From Laburnicola sp. R22_1 (Eukaryota; Ascomycota; Dothideomycetes; Pleosporales; Didymosphaeriaceae), in NCBI GenBank assembly GCA_014281115.1, contig JACONQ010000010.1, positions 992,001 to 1,056,000 on the forward strand: a stretch of 64,000 nt of DNA, in the 5' to 3' direction. The position numbers were made by a program, and so were the translations under genes. The notes beneath the pieces are model-generated. The model searched no databases. It was given only the letters and a program-made list of their open reading frames with translations, and had not been told where the DNA came from. Positions 22,839-34,090 of this stretch are shown here, one piece after another. Positions within the stretch are counted from its first letter, which is position 1. Every line of letters starts with the position of its first letter.

Positions 22839-23811
22839 TCATCTAAGGCTGATAGCTACCGTGATGGAGCTCAACATCCTAACCCTCGTCTCAGGTATAT
22901 CCTCCTCATTTATCTCCGCCTTAGCTTTCCCCAGTACTTTCGCCTTTCCATCACCATCCCGACCGTCTCCCGCCTCCACCATCTCTTCATCCTTCCTTTC
23001 CTTGACCTCAATATCGTCCACCGCCATCACGCTGCCCATCTCAATCCTCACCTTACAGTCTTTCTCTCCCTGAAAATGCAGTCCAACCTTTAATGCTCGC
23101 TCGATCGCCCTTCCCGCCGCCTTCACAAACACTTCCTCCCCTGCCACACTACCGCCCGTCTTCTCCCTTGCTTCCTCGGCAATCTCCTGCTCCACCTCTG
23201 CAGGTGCCAGCCGCCCGTTCGGCGCCAGCGGCCTGCGATTTCGATTCCGCTCGCGATTGCGATTTGAAGGCTGCGATGAGATCGATTGTGTATGACGCTT
23301 GGAGATTTCTTCGAGAAGGCGGCGGATGCGTTTTATAGTCGGGATGAACGGTGTCGTGTTGTTTAGGTAGACGACTTTCGGGGAGGCGGACGAGGAGAAG
23401 GGTGTGGGGATGGCGGGGCGGTGGAGCGGGCGCTTTGTGATGGACACGTCTGAGGTGGTTAGTGTGGATTACGAATAGGAGAGTATGGCGGGTGTACATA
23501 CTGTCGGGTAGCTTCTGGAGCTTTTTGCGCTTTGGCTGCTGTGTGCGCTGTGGTGGAGCTGGTGCTGTGGCGCCTTCGAGTTGTAGGGGCCGGGCTGGTA
23601 GTTCCTGTGGCTTGTCCAGCTTCCGTTTCTTGGATGATGGCGTTGCATCTTTCGCCGTTTGGGTTGTCGAGGTCGTGCGTGAGGTATTGGGACCATGTGC
23701 GTCTGGCAGTGAATTGTCCGAGGCGGCAGTATCGGAAGGTGCCGCAGAAGATTTCCGGGTATTCTTCTGGGACTTCTCCCGCCCATCGTTCGTCCTCTTC
23801 TTGCTCGTCAT
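22839..23811 (-). CDS. POP7: RNase P / RNase MRP subunit Pop7 (Rpp20-like)
   Basis: Predicted 306-aa nuclear protein of the RNase P/MRP complexes (tRNA 5' and rRNA processing). Exons on the minus strand: 23811-23502 and 23449-22839, intron 52 nt (GTATGT..CAG), 921 nt coding. The first exon is a Lys/Ser/Thr-rich basic region. The second begins with the family entry (VYLNNTTPFIPTIKRIRRLL) and carries the Alba-like fold (EEVFVKAAGRAIERALKVGL), ending in the typical PETRVRMLSSITVAISLR. An Arg/Asn repeat (NRNRERNRNRR) and a Glu/Lys-rich loop expand the domain. The ATG at 23811 was chosen because the upstream extension of the frame begins only with GTG. Its promoter region is interrupted by two transposons. 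Confidence 0.85.
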
Positions 23812-23936
23812 GTCGCAGCTATTTCTCGCCCGTCTAGCGAGAGGAATGGTGATGGAAAAAGCGCAAAATCCAGGCACGTCGCTCGCTCAACGCGTTCCGA
23901 ACTTTTGACCGTATCGATAACGTGTCCGTGCGCGTA

Positions 23937-26058
23937 CCCTGCCGAGACAGTCAGTGCGCAGAGACACTAACGCGCACCCCAACACCAGCACCTCAGCCAG
24001 CAACATGAGGCTGTAGAGCTCTATACAAAAGCTTTTATCGCGAGATTTTCTAGAGTTGAGATCTTATAGAGCTGTAGATGATTGCTAGCTAGTCAAATTT
24101 ATAGATATCTGCTTGGTGTTCTGATTATTCGGCCACTGCGCGACGCTGGCGTTGACGGCGCAGATGCCGCCGCATTAACGCGTACAGGTGCCAGCGCAGA
24201 TTTTTTTCTTCTTGATAGGTAGAACAGTAGACTTTGAAGCCTTTTTGTTACCCTTTTTGGCTAATTTGATGCGATTTTGAAGTTGTTGATTGGCCCTACG
24301 AGCCTGTTGATTGAGGCGTCGCTGAGCAGCCTGCTCAGCTCTCTCCTTAGCGCGCGCATCTCTGGCTGCTGCCCGCGCAACGCGCTTCTCCTGTTGTAAA
24401 CGAGCTTTGAGCTGTTTATTAGCTATACGAATCTCTTGCTGCTAAGCCTTTTGGAGTTGTAACTGTTGTTTTTCAGTCTCCTGTTGGCTAAGAGACTCAC
24501 GCGCCCTCTGTACGCGGGCAGGTGACCAGAAAACTGCTCCTCCATGCCACTCCTCAGGTTGCTCTAAGGGCAGAGTCTTCCCTTTGGTTTGACGCCGTTT
24601 CTTGTTTGTAAGAGCTTCTCGGAGGCCCTTATTTTCATGCTCTAGGAGTTGCTTTTGTATAGAGATTGAGTGTATTGTCTAACTGAGCTTTTTTAACTCC
24701 CTAGAGGCCTGATCTTTAACAGTTGAGCGTACAAGACGCTCTATTTTGCGCCAATCTGACGCGCTAAGTATTAAGGTAGAGCTTACTGGTGATTCTGGCT
24801 CTAGCGGAGTCTCTTTGTTAAACCTTTTAAGGATAGGCGTGGGATCTGGTGGCGAGATACCTGTACACTCAAAAGCTTTAGTGATTAATTGCGGCGTAAC
24901 TAACGCCGTCCAGGCCTTCCAGAAGAGTGTAAAGAAGTCTCTTTTAGCGATTGTTAATAGTCCTTGGCTCTTATAGAGATACGCGGAGAGCTCGTCAGAG
25001 TAGGCAGTAGAGAGACTTGAACACGCAGACGTTAAGAGGCTGCAGCGTATAAGTCGCATGAGGGGGAAATATCGCAAGGAGGATCTTATTCTAATCGCAG
25101 TAGTCGATAAAATCCATAGTAACGTGAGATCCATGCCCATCAAGGACTAGGAGTCGCCACTGCCGTCGAGCCTTCTCCTTTGTACAGCAATCAAACACCT
25201 GTTTGAGCCATTAAAGCCCTATCTTATTGTTTGACTATCCAGAGGTTGATGAGGTGATAAATGCCATATAAGAGATGTTAATTTCTTCTACCCAGCTTGA
25301 TTGTAGGCTCCCAGCGTCAGATTAATAGATCAGTGATAGATCAACAGCAGATCCGTCAGCGCATATACATGCGATGAGCGAGATCCACTCACGGCTGCCG
25401 TCCTGGATAGATTGCCTCACTTGGCGACTCTCATATAGAGGCCTATCAAAGATCCTTTTTGACCTGCCAGTGATGCCAAGTAGGAAGCCTTTCTCGTCCA
25501 TATTGTACGTATGCTGAGGCTCTACGCCATACTTCGTGATTTTCTCATGTAGAAGCTCAAAGTAGAGCTTATATTTTGCCCCTGAATCAGCTTTGTGGCG
25601 ATTGCTGTCAAGCCCAGTCGTCCATCGTGAGACTAAGGAGTCGCGGTGGCGCCCAACAAAGCGATCAACCCATCGTATGGAGACGTCCTTTTTGGCCATA
25701 ATTGATGCAAAGTTCTGGATCATCTGACGCGTAGGAGGTAGACCTCTCTAAGTAAGACGCTGTATATACTGCAGGAGCTCAGATTCTTGTTGTTGGTTGA
25801 GATTTTGGCGAGTCTGTACTGGCTGTGTACGCGCCTGTATGACGCGTCTATGCCGGCGCGTCAACGTTGACCGCACAACACCAAATTCTTTTGCAACTTC
25901 TTAATACGAGAAAGTTTCCCCAGGGTTTCGTGAGTCGATAGCGATAATTGCAGCCTCAATCGGATCCATATTGGTGGAGATGCGGCGCGTCAAAATTGAA
26001 GTCCTACATCTGTTGGGGTGCGCGTTAGTGTCTCTGCGCACTGACTGTCTCGGCAGGG
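23937..26058 (-). mobile_element. Fot1/pogo-like DNA transposon A (inactive)
   Basis: A 2122-bp Tc1/mariner-superfamily element. Perfect 48-bp terminal inverted repeats occupy 23937-23984 and 26011-26058, beginning CCCTGCCGAGACAG. TA target duplications lie at 23935-23936 and 26059-26060. The transposase is on the minus strand. The right TA is also the left TA of element B, so the two elements abut with only TA between them. Confidence 0.95.
24099..25969 (-). pseudogene. Pogo-type DDE transposase of element A, RIP-damaged
   Basis: From ATG at 25969 the frame reads an N-terminal psq/HTH and CENP-B-type DNA-binding region (EVAKEFGVVRSTLTRRHRR, RWVDRFVGRHRDSLVSRW). It continues through the DDE domain (YNMDEKGF, VLDGHGSH, LQPLNVCVFK) to a coiled, Lys/Gln-rich tail and a basic C-terminus. 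At least five stop codons replace expected Gln (CAA/CAG to TAA/TAG) or similar, for example after ETFSY, QRLT and LSLIY. The third catalytic Asp, expected in LQPLD, is Asn. A frame slip occurs in a poly-A run near 24200. No active enzyme can be made. Confidence 0.88.
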
Positions 26059-26060
26059 TA

Positions 26061-28127
26061 ACGCCCGGATTCGCGTAACGCCCCGCCCACCGAAATCAGC
26101 CCCAACTTCAACACGCGATAACTCCACCAATATGGACCCGATCCAGGCTGCGATTGAAGAAATCGAATCGCTAGAACTAGGAGACAATTTTTTATACACG
26201 AAAATAGCAGCTAAACACGGTATTAATCGCTCTACGCTCAGCCGAAGACACCAAGGCTCTTAGGCACCTTGGAAAGCCAAGGCAATTAACTAGCAGAAGC
26301 TTAACTTATAATAAGAGCAGGAGCTTATATAATATATTAAAGGACTTATAGAGAGACATATGCCCCCTATAAGAGAGATAATACGAAATTTCTCCTCTAT
26401 AATAGCTAAAGAGGCAGTTAGCGAGAGCTAGGTTACTCGCTTTATTAACTGGCACAGCATTTATCTTATCTTGTAATAGGCAGTTGGCATGGACAGCAAT
26501 CGCCACAAGGCTGATTTAGAGGATAAATATCGCCTCTATTTTTAGCTCCTACACAGCAAGATTGATTAATATTAGATAGATCCTTATTATACCTACAATA
26601 TGGATGAGAAAGGCTTCCTAATTAGTCTAGTTAGTAGATTAAAAAGGGTATTCAGCAGGCGAATGTGGGAGAAGAAGGAGGTTAGGGCATCACTCTAGGA
26701 TGGCAATTGTGCGTGGATTACGCTCCTGGCATATATCTGCGCTGATGGATCAGCTCTGCCACGAAGCCTTATCTATAAGGCTGCTAACAAGGGCATCCAA
26801 TTAGCCTGGGTAGATGATATTAAGGCAGGAGAATATGAAGTCTTTATCACCTTATTATCCTCTGGCTGGACGAATAACAATATTAGACTTGTCTGGCTTG
26901 AGCAGGTGTTTAATCGCTGCATAAAAGAGAAGACTTAACAATTATATTAACTCCTAATCCTAGATAGCTACAGCTCCCACATCACTATGGACTTTATTAA
27001 CTACTGTGATTAGAACAGGATCCTCCTTATTATCCTGCCTCCCTATTTAACTTATATGCTTTAGCCACTTAATGTTGCCATGTTTAAGCCTCTCTTAACT
27101 GCCTACTTAGAAGAACTATTAAGATACTTTTATATAAGCCAAGGCCTAGTTTCTATTAAAAAGGCTGACTTCTTCCTACTATTCTAGAATGTGTGGAACG
27201 CCTCCTTTAAGGAATTAACTATCCTTAGCTCTTTTAAAGCAACAGGCATATCACCTTCTGATCCTGATCCTATCCTTAAAAGGTTCGCCCAGGATTAGGA
27301 ATTAGGAGATAGCTCCTTATTAGGACTTAGCGATTATAACTAGAGAAAGATGGATAGGCTTATGCGCTCTGTAGTAAAGGATTAGAGTAGTAAAGATACA
27401 TAGAAGCTTTGTTAATCGCTCTACTATCTATCTATTTAAAATAAGCTACTCTACTATAAGTTAGATGGGGTTAAGTAGGCGCTATCTATTAAGAAAAAGC
27501 GTGAAAAGAAGGGCAAAGCTCTAGATCTTCAACAGCGTAAGGAGTACTATGGTGGAGCAGTCTTCTGGTTACTAAGGAAGGTGAGGGAGGCACATGTTCG
27601 TTAATTAGTTAAGGAACAGGAGGAGAAGGAGCAGCAGCTTCAAAAAGCAGAGACAGTAGAGCTGAAGAAGGCAGCTAAGTTATATAAGGAGAAGATTTAG
27701 TAGGAAAAGCGTGCTGCGCGAGAGGATGCTAAAAAGGTGAGGGAGAAGGAGAGGGCTAAGAAGGCAGTAGAGCGCGCTTGCTAGAAGGAGGTAGCTAACG
27801 CTACAAAAGCTCTATAATCTTTCTAAAAGGCTAAGAGAAAGGCCGCGTAGCTATCTCTATAGAGTAGAAAGTGTTAGAAATATGTGGTTAGTACTATAGC
27901 TGCTAAGGAGGCCGCAGGTGCTGTATTAGCAGTTCCACTTAAGACTACGCAGCGCGGCCGCAACGTTAAGCTTCTAAGGAAATTTAAATCGTACAAATTA
28001 ATTGTATGCCTCTGTTTACTACTCTACTTCAAAATCTTATGATAATAGCTATTGTGGGTGGCTCTACAGCCTTATCTTTGGGATACCGGAGATGGTGTTG
28101 GGCGGGGCGTTACGCGAATCCGGGCGT
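26061..28127 (+). mobile_element. Fot1/pogo-like DNA transposon B (heavily decayed)
   Basis: A 2067-bp element with perfect 29-bp inverted ends (26061-26089 and 28099-28127, beginning ACGCCCGGATTC) and TA on both sides (26059-26060, 28128-28129). Its ends differ from those of element A, so it is a different subfamily. The transposase runs on the plus strand, so A and B lie head to head. The interior is markedly AT-rich. Confidence 0.94.
26132..27995 (+). pseudogene. Pogo-type transposase of element B, riddled with stops
   Basis: Begins MDPIQAAIEEIESLELGDNF and follows the same plan as element A: HTH segment KHGINRSTLSRRH, DNA-binding second half, YNMDEKGF, ILDSYSSH, a third-Asp site reading PLNV, then a Lys/Glu-rich coiled tail. 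More than a dozen in-frame TAG/TAA codons stand where Gln (and some Trp) codons are expected, for example in the segment after HQGS and around EQELI. This is the damage pattern of repeat-induced point mutation. The end point is approximate. Confidence 0.85.
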
Positions 28128-28254
28128 TACGCGCACGGACACGTTATCGGCCACCAATCCACGCTAGCACAGAGCTCAAGCTCCGGCGATCATCCCATGC
28201 TACGAACCTCCAAGCCACCATCATGAACAGCTGAGGAGCACACCCCGCGGCCCA

Positions 28255-28971
28255 ATGCGGCGCCTAATCCACCTCCACTTCCCGCGGCCCATCTCCTACC
28301 GCACCGCCGCCGCCCTCCAAGAGCGCCTCGTCGCCCGATTCCTCGCCTCAAAACCACCGTCCAGTCTCCCCGCTCCACCGCCGCATATCATAACCGCCGA
28401 GTTCAACCCGGTATACACCTGCGGCCGCAGAGAGATCGGCACCGTATCACCGTCGCAGCAAACCTACCTCAAAGCAGATGGGCGCGCCGAGTTTGTCGAA
28501 GCCCTGCGCGGCGGTCAAACCACTTTCCACGGCCCGGGCCAGCTCGTCGCATACCCCATCATCGACCTGCGCGCGCACAAACTCACGCCCCGCTCTTATG
28601 TCTGCCTGTTAGAAAAATCGCTGATTTCGACGTGCGCGCGATACAATATCAGGGCTGTGACGACGGAGAACACGGGTGTGTGGACAACGCCAGATGATAA
28701 GATTGCGGCAATTGGGGTGCATATGCGGAGAAATGTGACTAGCCATGGGGTCGGGCTGAATGTTGGGACGGATCTGTGGTGGTTTGGGAGGATTGTAGCG
28801 TGTGGGCTTGAGGGAAAGAGGACGACGAGTTTTGAGCGGGAGGGCGTCGATGAGTCGGAGGTCGCGGATGTGGGGAGGGCTTTTGTAGATGAGATCAGAC
28901 AGGGGCTGGGTATTGAGGGGGTGGAGGAGAGAGATGCAGAGCAGTATATGCAAGAATTAGAAAAGATGTAG
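28255..28971 (+). CDS. LIP2: Lipoyl(octanoyl) transferase
   Basis: Predicted 238-aa mitochondrial LipB-type enzyme that moves octanoyl from acyl carrier protein to lipoyl domains (GCV H protein, 2-oxoacid dehydrogenases), the first step of lipoate synthesis. It is a single exon. The family signature RGGQTTFHGPGQLVAYPI is intact. The catalytic Lys is in DDKIAAIG and the acyl-carrying Cys in IVACGLEGK; SHGVGLNV matches the LipB core. The N-terminus (MRRLIHLHFPRP) is basic and could be a short targeting sequence. The start is 126 bp from the right end of element B, so the transposons sit in its promoter. Confidence 0.95.
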   Translation: MRRLIHLHFPRPISYRTAAALQERLVARFLASKPPSSLPAPPPHIITAEFNPVYTCGRREIGTVSPSQQTYLKADGRAEFVEALRGGQTTFHGPGQLVAYPIIDLRAHKLTPRSYVCLLEKSLISTCARYNIRAVTTENTGVWTTPDDKIAAIGVHMRRNVTSHGVGLNVGTDLWWFGRIVACGLEGKRTTSFEREGVDESEVADVGRAFVDEIRQGLGIEGVEERDAEQYMQELEKM

Positions 28972-30984
28972 AGAGGACGAGTTTTCATTATTGAGAACAA
29001 GTATACGGCGACCTAAAAGCGACCGGATGAGTTCTTGCTGTCACCCGGCACTTCTTGTCGGTCGCAAGTCAGGGCCTCAGTTGCATCATACACTTGCAAA
29101 AGCTGGCATAGAACACTAAATTCTACAACTGGAACTGAGCTTAGGCCCGTGTCATGATACATATGATGTAGCCCTTCAAACCCTCCCTATCTTTGCAAAA
29201 AGCAGTCACCAACGCCCAGTATTCAATATTCAACACAGTAATACAAGCTGAACGTGCAAGCGTCAACTCACACTTTCAGTGATATACTTTGACCTAGCTC
29301 CAAGCGATAAACACACAAGCCTTGAATAACGCGAAGACTGATTAACCCTAGATAACAATCCTCTCAAACGCTCTAGTAATAAAAAAAGCCAGAGAAAGAA
29401 ATCCTGCTCTAACTCACACTTATCTTCGAAGGTAACTATCTACAACACCAGAACATCCACCCCACCAAAGTCCCACCTTCCAGCCCATCCGCTCTCATCC
29501 AAACCCTCCCTCCCCCCCAACACCCCAAAGAAAAAGCCCAGCCCTCATCACCACACCCCCACCCACACGCAGCCATTCCGCCCCACCCGCCCCCCACCCC
29601 GGGCCCCCAGCGGACGTAGTCCGCAGCAATCCACAGCGCCACCGTCCAACCTACCACATTAGGCAGTTTGCGTGTACCTTGCGTGCTCGCGGCAACCCTT
29701 AGCACGGTGTACAATGCGTCACGGGGGAGGGTGTAGATATGGGTTATGGGTTGTGGTTGTGTTTTGTGGAGAGGCGGGTGGGATAGATAGACAGGGGATT
29801 CAGGGGATTAGAAGTGTAGGTGTAGGAGGGGTGTGCGTTGTGGCTTGGAGAGGTGCGGTGATAGTAGTGGTAATGGTGACCTAGTTAGGCGCTTGTCTGT
29901 GTGTTTGATCTTTGCACCACGCCTTTTTGTCATGTCAGATATTTTTTATTCTTTTTTCTTGGGATGGTTAGTAACATCGCATGCTGCACTGTGCTTAATC
30001 AGAGTGCCGCGTATACATGTCTTGATGCATTGGTATCTGCGGTACTGCTGTTCATTGACCTTTCCTATTCCAAGCTGCCATCATCCACATGAACCTGCTA
30101 TGCAAAGCGTTATACCCCAACGCCGCACCTCATATTCCCGGTACCAGGCCCTCAAAAATGCTTTCACGTTACAACATTGTGCTAAAACAATCATGAAAAT
30201 AGAGTCAAATATGTATTCGAAGCTGAACCCACCATCCACATCTCTTGAAAGCCCCTTCCACTCCCCAGAAAAAGGTCAAGCAAACGCCTCCAACAAAGGA
30301 AATAGTGCAAGTAGCCGAAGCTGTTGCGTCGCAAGGAATGTAGGAGGTGTCACGCGCATGCGCACCTTCCAAACTGTACAATGAACATCTCTCAGCGGAG
30401 AGGTCAAACGAAAGCACAAATAACAGAAGACCATCCCAGAAACCACGGTGCGCCAGAATAATCCAAACCATAGGAACCGAAAACGCCGCCAATCCTGCAA
30501 TGCAAGTACACATTGATCCATGTACAGGAGCCCGCTATTGACGCCCGAAAAGAATGTGGTAAGCGGACAAAAGCTATGAAAATGATTCGAGTATATGGCC
30601 AATGCCATACGTGTGGTGTGTCGTGTCGACAATGTGTGCGTTCATGATAGGCTGCGTTGTGAATGCCCTTTTGGTAATAGTCTCCATTATCCGATGCTCG
30701 TACAGCATCGTTTCAGACCAAGCTGCTCAAATGCGTCTCGTAGATCATCAAGCTGTGCGTGTGTGGAAAACGGCCGTCACGATGCATACGACCATGCACA
30801 GCGTAGCCTCAATTCAACGCCCATCCATTTCAATAGTACAATGGCGTGTTTTTGAAGGCCAGAACCTTTCACTCCGCGGCATGCAGTGTGTTCCACCGGC
30901 TGGACGCGAGTGTGTAGCCTCTCCAACTCCAACTCTACGTGGCGTAGCGACATGGTTCTAGTAGGCTTAGAGCTGCCAGCCTTC
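28972..30984. other. 2-kb interval without a supported gene
   Basis: Convergent spacer between LIP2 and the FHA gene. 29455-29630 is a strongly strand-biased C-rich low-complexity tract. A minus-strand frame over 29436-29750 reads protein-like (LPRDALYTVLRVAAS) but lacks an ATG. Minus-strand ORFs at 30205-30632 are hydrophobic (CIAGLAAFSVPMVWIILAH). They could be the end of a small membrane-protein gene, but I could not join them into a convincing model. Confidence 0.45.
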
Positions 30985-33241
30985 TCACCGGTCGACAACT
31001 TTGGGATAGTTGTTAAGCCAAGCCATAACGGCCATACCCAATGCCACGACTGTAAGCATGGAAACCACTGGGGCGCCATGAATGAGTGCTATATCGTTCC
31101 GGTTTGATCGCGTTGCAAGAGCTTGAGAGGTGTTGTTGGGATCGATTGGAGCATGCTCAACTGGTCGGCCATTTGAAATGGGTTTCCCCCCTTCATCATC
31201 GTCCATGACTCTCTCGTTGATGATGGTGATCTCGCCCTCTTCAGTTCGGTCGGCACTTGCAGAATCGCCAACGCCTTCCAGGATGCGATTGCTGCTACTG
31301 CGGCTTCGGCGCTTCGTGGCCCGGTCAGCCTTCTCTGCGTTATCGTTGCGAATAGTTTCAATCATCTCTGCTAGGCTCTTGCGATCGGCCTCAGCAGTCT
31401 CAGCGCGCTCGCGATACTTCTCCATCTGCAGCCTCATATCCTTCATTTCAGACACCATGGAATCGAGTCGCTGTTGAAGACGGTTCGTAGCAACATCCGG
31501 AAGACTGGTAGAAACAGACCCGTTTGCAAGGACGGTATCGGCCTCATCAGACCCATCGGTAGGTTCCGGTTTATGGATGTCCCCGTTCGTCACAGGGGGC
31601 TCTTTGGACTCTCGCTCTCGTTCAAGCCGATTGGCTCTTTCCTCTGCATCTTCCCTTGCACGACGCTCTTCATTCAACATGGCTTCGAGATCCCTAAGCC
31701 GAATGCCCTGAGACTCTATCTCCTTCTTCGCGGTTTGCAGAGCCACTGTCAATGTAGACATCTGCGCGTCCGAGCGGACAGGGGAGCCGTTGTTCTTTAG
31801 TCTTTCAGTCTCCATCCTCTTCAAAGAGTGGGCATCCGGTTTTTCGGGGAGTGGCTGCTGCGGCGGTGGAGCGGGTGGATCGGAGAACCTAGCCTTGAGG
31901 TTCATGTCTTTGATAGGCGAGATCTTGATAGGATTGATCGGCGATGTCTTCGTTGCCTCCTTCTTCGGGTCTGCAGATAGGATAGCATTAATGTAAGAAT
32001 GGGTTTGCTGAAGGTCTTGCGACTGTTGACGTGCAGCTTTCATTTCCGCCTTTGATCGTATTAGTGTGCCGTGAAGTACTGCGAATTGGTGGACTCACAT
32101 TCAATTTCTTCACGACCTGCTCCATGGTTATGGGCTGTAGCCAGAAGCTCGGATGCCGTGGCTGCTGCATACCACCAACGTTGTTGCCCATTGCACCAGG
32201 TCCTGGCAGCCGCTGGCCGTTCATTGATCCTTGGCTTGGGGTGCGGCCTCGCATGTTGGCCATTTGTTGCTGGCCACCTGGGCCGACCATGTTCGATAGC
32301 TGCGGCCCTTCCAGCTCGCCAAAGTTGAGGTCCACCATGCTGTTGCCGGTATTCGCATAGATGCCAGCATGCTCGACGCGTGCGGCGACCTTGTGGTGTA
32401 CAATTGTCTTCTGATCCTCGCTCACGATATCAATGCCGAGCTCCAACATGTCTTGTTCGCGCAGCTCGTGGGGATCCGAATCGCGGTTCTCGGGCGACAG
32501 GCGCTGGCTGTTGACAAAGGTGCCGTTGGACGACTTGACGTCGCGTATCCAGATCTTACCGTTTCTGTCGGCCCAGATTTCGGCATGCGATCGTGACAGC
32601 ACCTTGGAATCGAAGAAGCCGTTCAGGGGCGTGGGGATCGTCTTGTTGTTGGTTTGTCGGCCGATGCGAAGGACGTCGGGGAAGAACGGGACGGTGATGG
32701 TCTTTCGCTCGAAGGTGCCGTTCATGGGGACGAGGTGCAGTATGGCCTGGGCCTCTTGCATTGGGGCGCGCGACACGCCGTTTGGCTGCGATTGCGCGGT
32801 GGCATTGTGCTGCGAGGGCAGCGGGGCGGGCGAGTGCAGCTGCTGCGTCATGGCGGCCGTGGCAGCGGAGGGACCGAGGCCGGCCGAGGTGAGCGTCTGC
32901 GGGGGGCGGACGACGTTGTTGGTGATGGCGGAGACGGGCTCTGTTTTCGTTGCGGGCCATAGCCCTCTTGGCGCCTTTTTCCGCGCGGCCCAGGTCGAGG
33001 CGTCGGCAGCGGGTGCAGGCGGCACGCCGTTGGGCTGCGAGGGCGTCGTCGAGATGGACGAGACGGTGGACGTGGACGAGGCCTGCGACGACAGCGACGA
33101 CGACGAGTTGGAGCGCTGGGCGCTTTTGCGAGGCATGAACATCCTGAATTCTTCCGTGGTCATTGGGGCAGCTCCGTTGGGGACGCCGTTAGAGCCGCTC
33201 CATCGGTTCTGGAAATTGGGAGGAGGAGCCACGGCCGTCAT
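30985..33241 (-). CDS. Tail-anchored FHA protein, SLMAP/PRO45/Far9-10-like STRIPAK component
   Basis: Predicted 735-aa protein, exons 33241-32099 and 32049-30985 (intron GTGAGT..AAAG). A Ser/Gln/Pro-rich N-terminus precedes an FHA domain, which binds phosphothreonine: VLRIGRQTNNKT, SRSHAEIW, DVKSSNGTFVN. It is followed by a Gly/Met/Gln-rich linker, a long coiled coil with Arg/Glu heptads (REDAEERANRLERERESK) and a single C-terminal membrane segment (VVSMLTVVALGMAVMAWL) before a short tail. This order matches the STRIPAK subunits SLMAP, Sordaria PRO45 and yeast Far9/Far10, which anchor the complex to ER/nuclear envelope; the assignment is by architecture. The frame also opens upstream through a GTG. 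It is divergent with MGR2. Confidence 0.86.
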
Positions 33242-34090
33242 CACCGGCGAATGCGCAGCGTGGCTGCCGCGGAGAATGCTGCGGGCGCGTGTTGGGGGAT
33301 GCCGTCACTTTTCCCTCAGCACCGTCGTGGAAGGCCGTGCAGGCTGGCCGCTCGCTCTGGCGGGGCGGCAGGGCGAGGTGCAGGGTGAATGTGGGCAGCA
33401 GCGGCAGCAGCTCAGCGGCGTCTTCCCACACGCATGGGCTGGGCGACAGCGTCACAGGGAGCGCGGGCGGTGCGGTTGCCGTCGGCCGTCGTGTGCGTCG
33501 TGTGCTTTTCGTGCGGAGCCCGTGCGAGAGCAGCGCTGGGCAGGCTGGGCAGGCAGGGCAGGCACGCGGGCGGAGGCAGCAGGAGCGATGCGAGGGCCGG
33601 GCGAGGGGCGGAAGCTGCGATGGACGGCGGCGATGGGCGCAGCGTGGAAGGCACGGCGGTGATGCGGACGGAGTCTGGCGGTTCGAGCGAGCGAGCGGAG
33701 GTTGATGAGGCCTTGTCCCTTCTCCACACGCTGCCCCGGCCGCTGACTGGCTGTTGCTGCGTGCGAAACGTGATATCGCTCACCCGAGGCCACGCAGGAC
33801 GACGTCGTGCAGCGTAGCAGCGCTGGCAAGCAGGCGTATCTGGCAGTTTGCTGCGGAAACAGGACTGACATGCCAGCTTATGGCTGTCTGGCAGCATTCC
33901 TTGTGCTGATTGTTTCTGCCAGAATTCACGTGATCCCCACCTAGCTGGAGCCCGTGGAGGCTCGGATTCGCTAACGGCCCGGCAGCAGAGCTCGATGCTC
34001 CGATGATGCACAAGCGGGTCCGCTGCCTCCCAACGCCTCTTCCTGCTTGCCTCGCCGTGTACACATCAGGCACATCGTCCACGCTGCATC
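33242..34090. promoter_or_regulatory. Divergent promoter region, FHA protein / MGR2
   Basis: GC-rich spacer between two divergent start codons. Long ORFs on both strands are composition artefacts (Arg/Gly/Ala/Ser-rich, no motif). No individual promoter element is identifiable. Confidence 0.45.

Larger units (their letters stand above)
23915..28149. repeat. 42-bp perfect palindrome split by the double transposon insertion
   Basis: The 20 bases 23915-23934, followed by TA (23935-23936), are the exact inverse complement of 28130-28149, preceded by TA (28128-28129). Removing both transposons and two of the three TA copies leaves a perfect palindrome with 20-bp arms (arm reads CGATAACGTGTCCGTGCGCG) centred on TA. 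Homology between the arms stops right after these bases. No outer target-site duplication flanks the arms, so they do not look like the ends of a third element. Confidence 0.9.

Noticed and set aside
23915..28149. The 20-bp arms as terminal repeats of a third, outer transposon or MITE
   Set aside because: No target-site duplication flanks the arms, homology ends abruptly, and nothing but A and B lies between them.
29436..29714. 92-codon minus-strand ORF rich in Gly/Trp
   Set aside because: The start is TTG, not ATG; most of it is the complement of a C-rich low-complexity tract.
32433..33662. 409-codon plus-strand ORF
   Set aside because: Antisense shadow of the FHA-domain gene, whose minus-strand frame has clear domains.
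33412..34011. Long overlapping ORFs on both strands between the FHA gene and MGR2
   Set aside because: Pure composition effect in GC-rich DNA; no motif, and mutual overlap in several frames.
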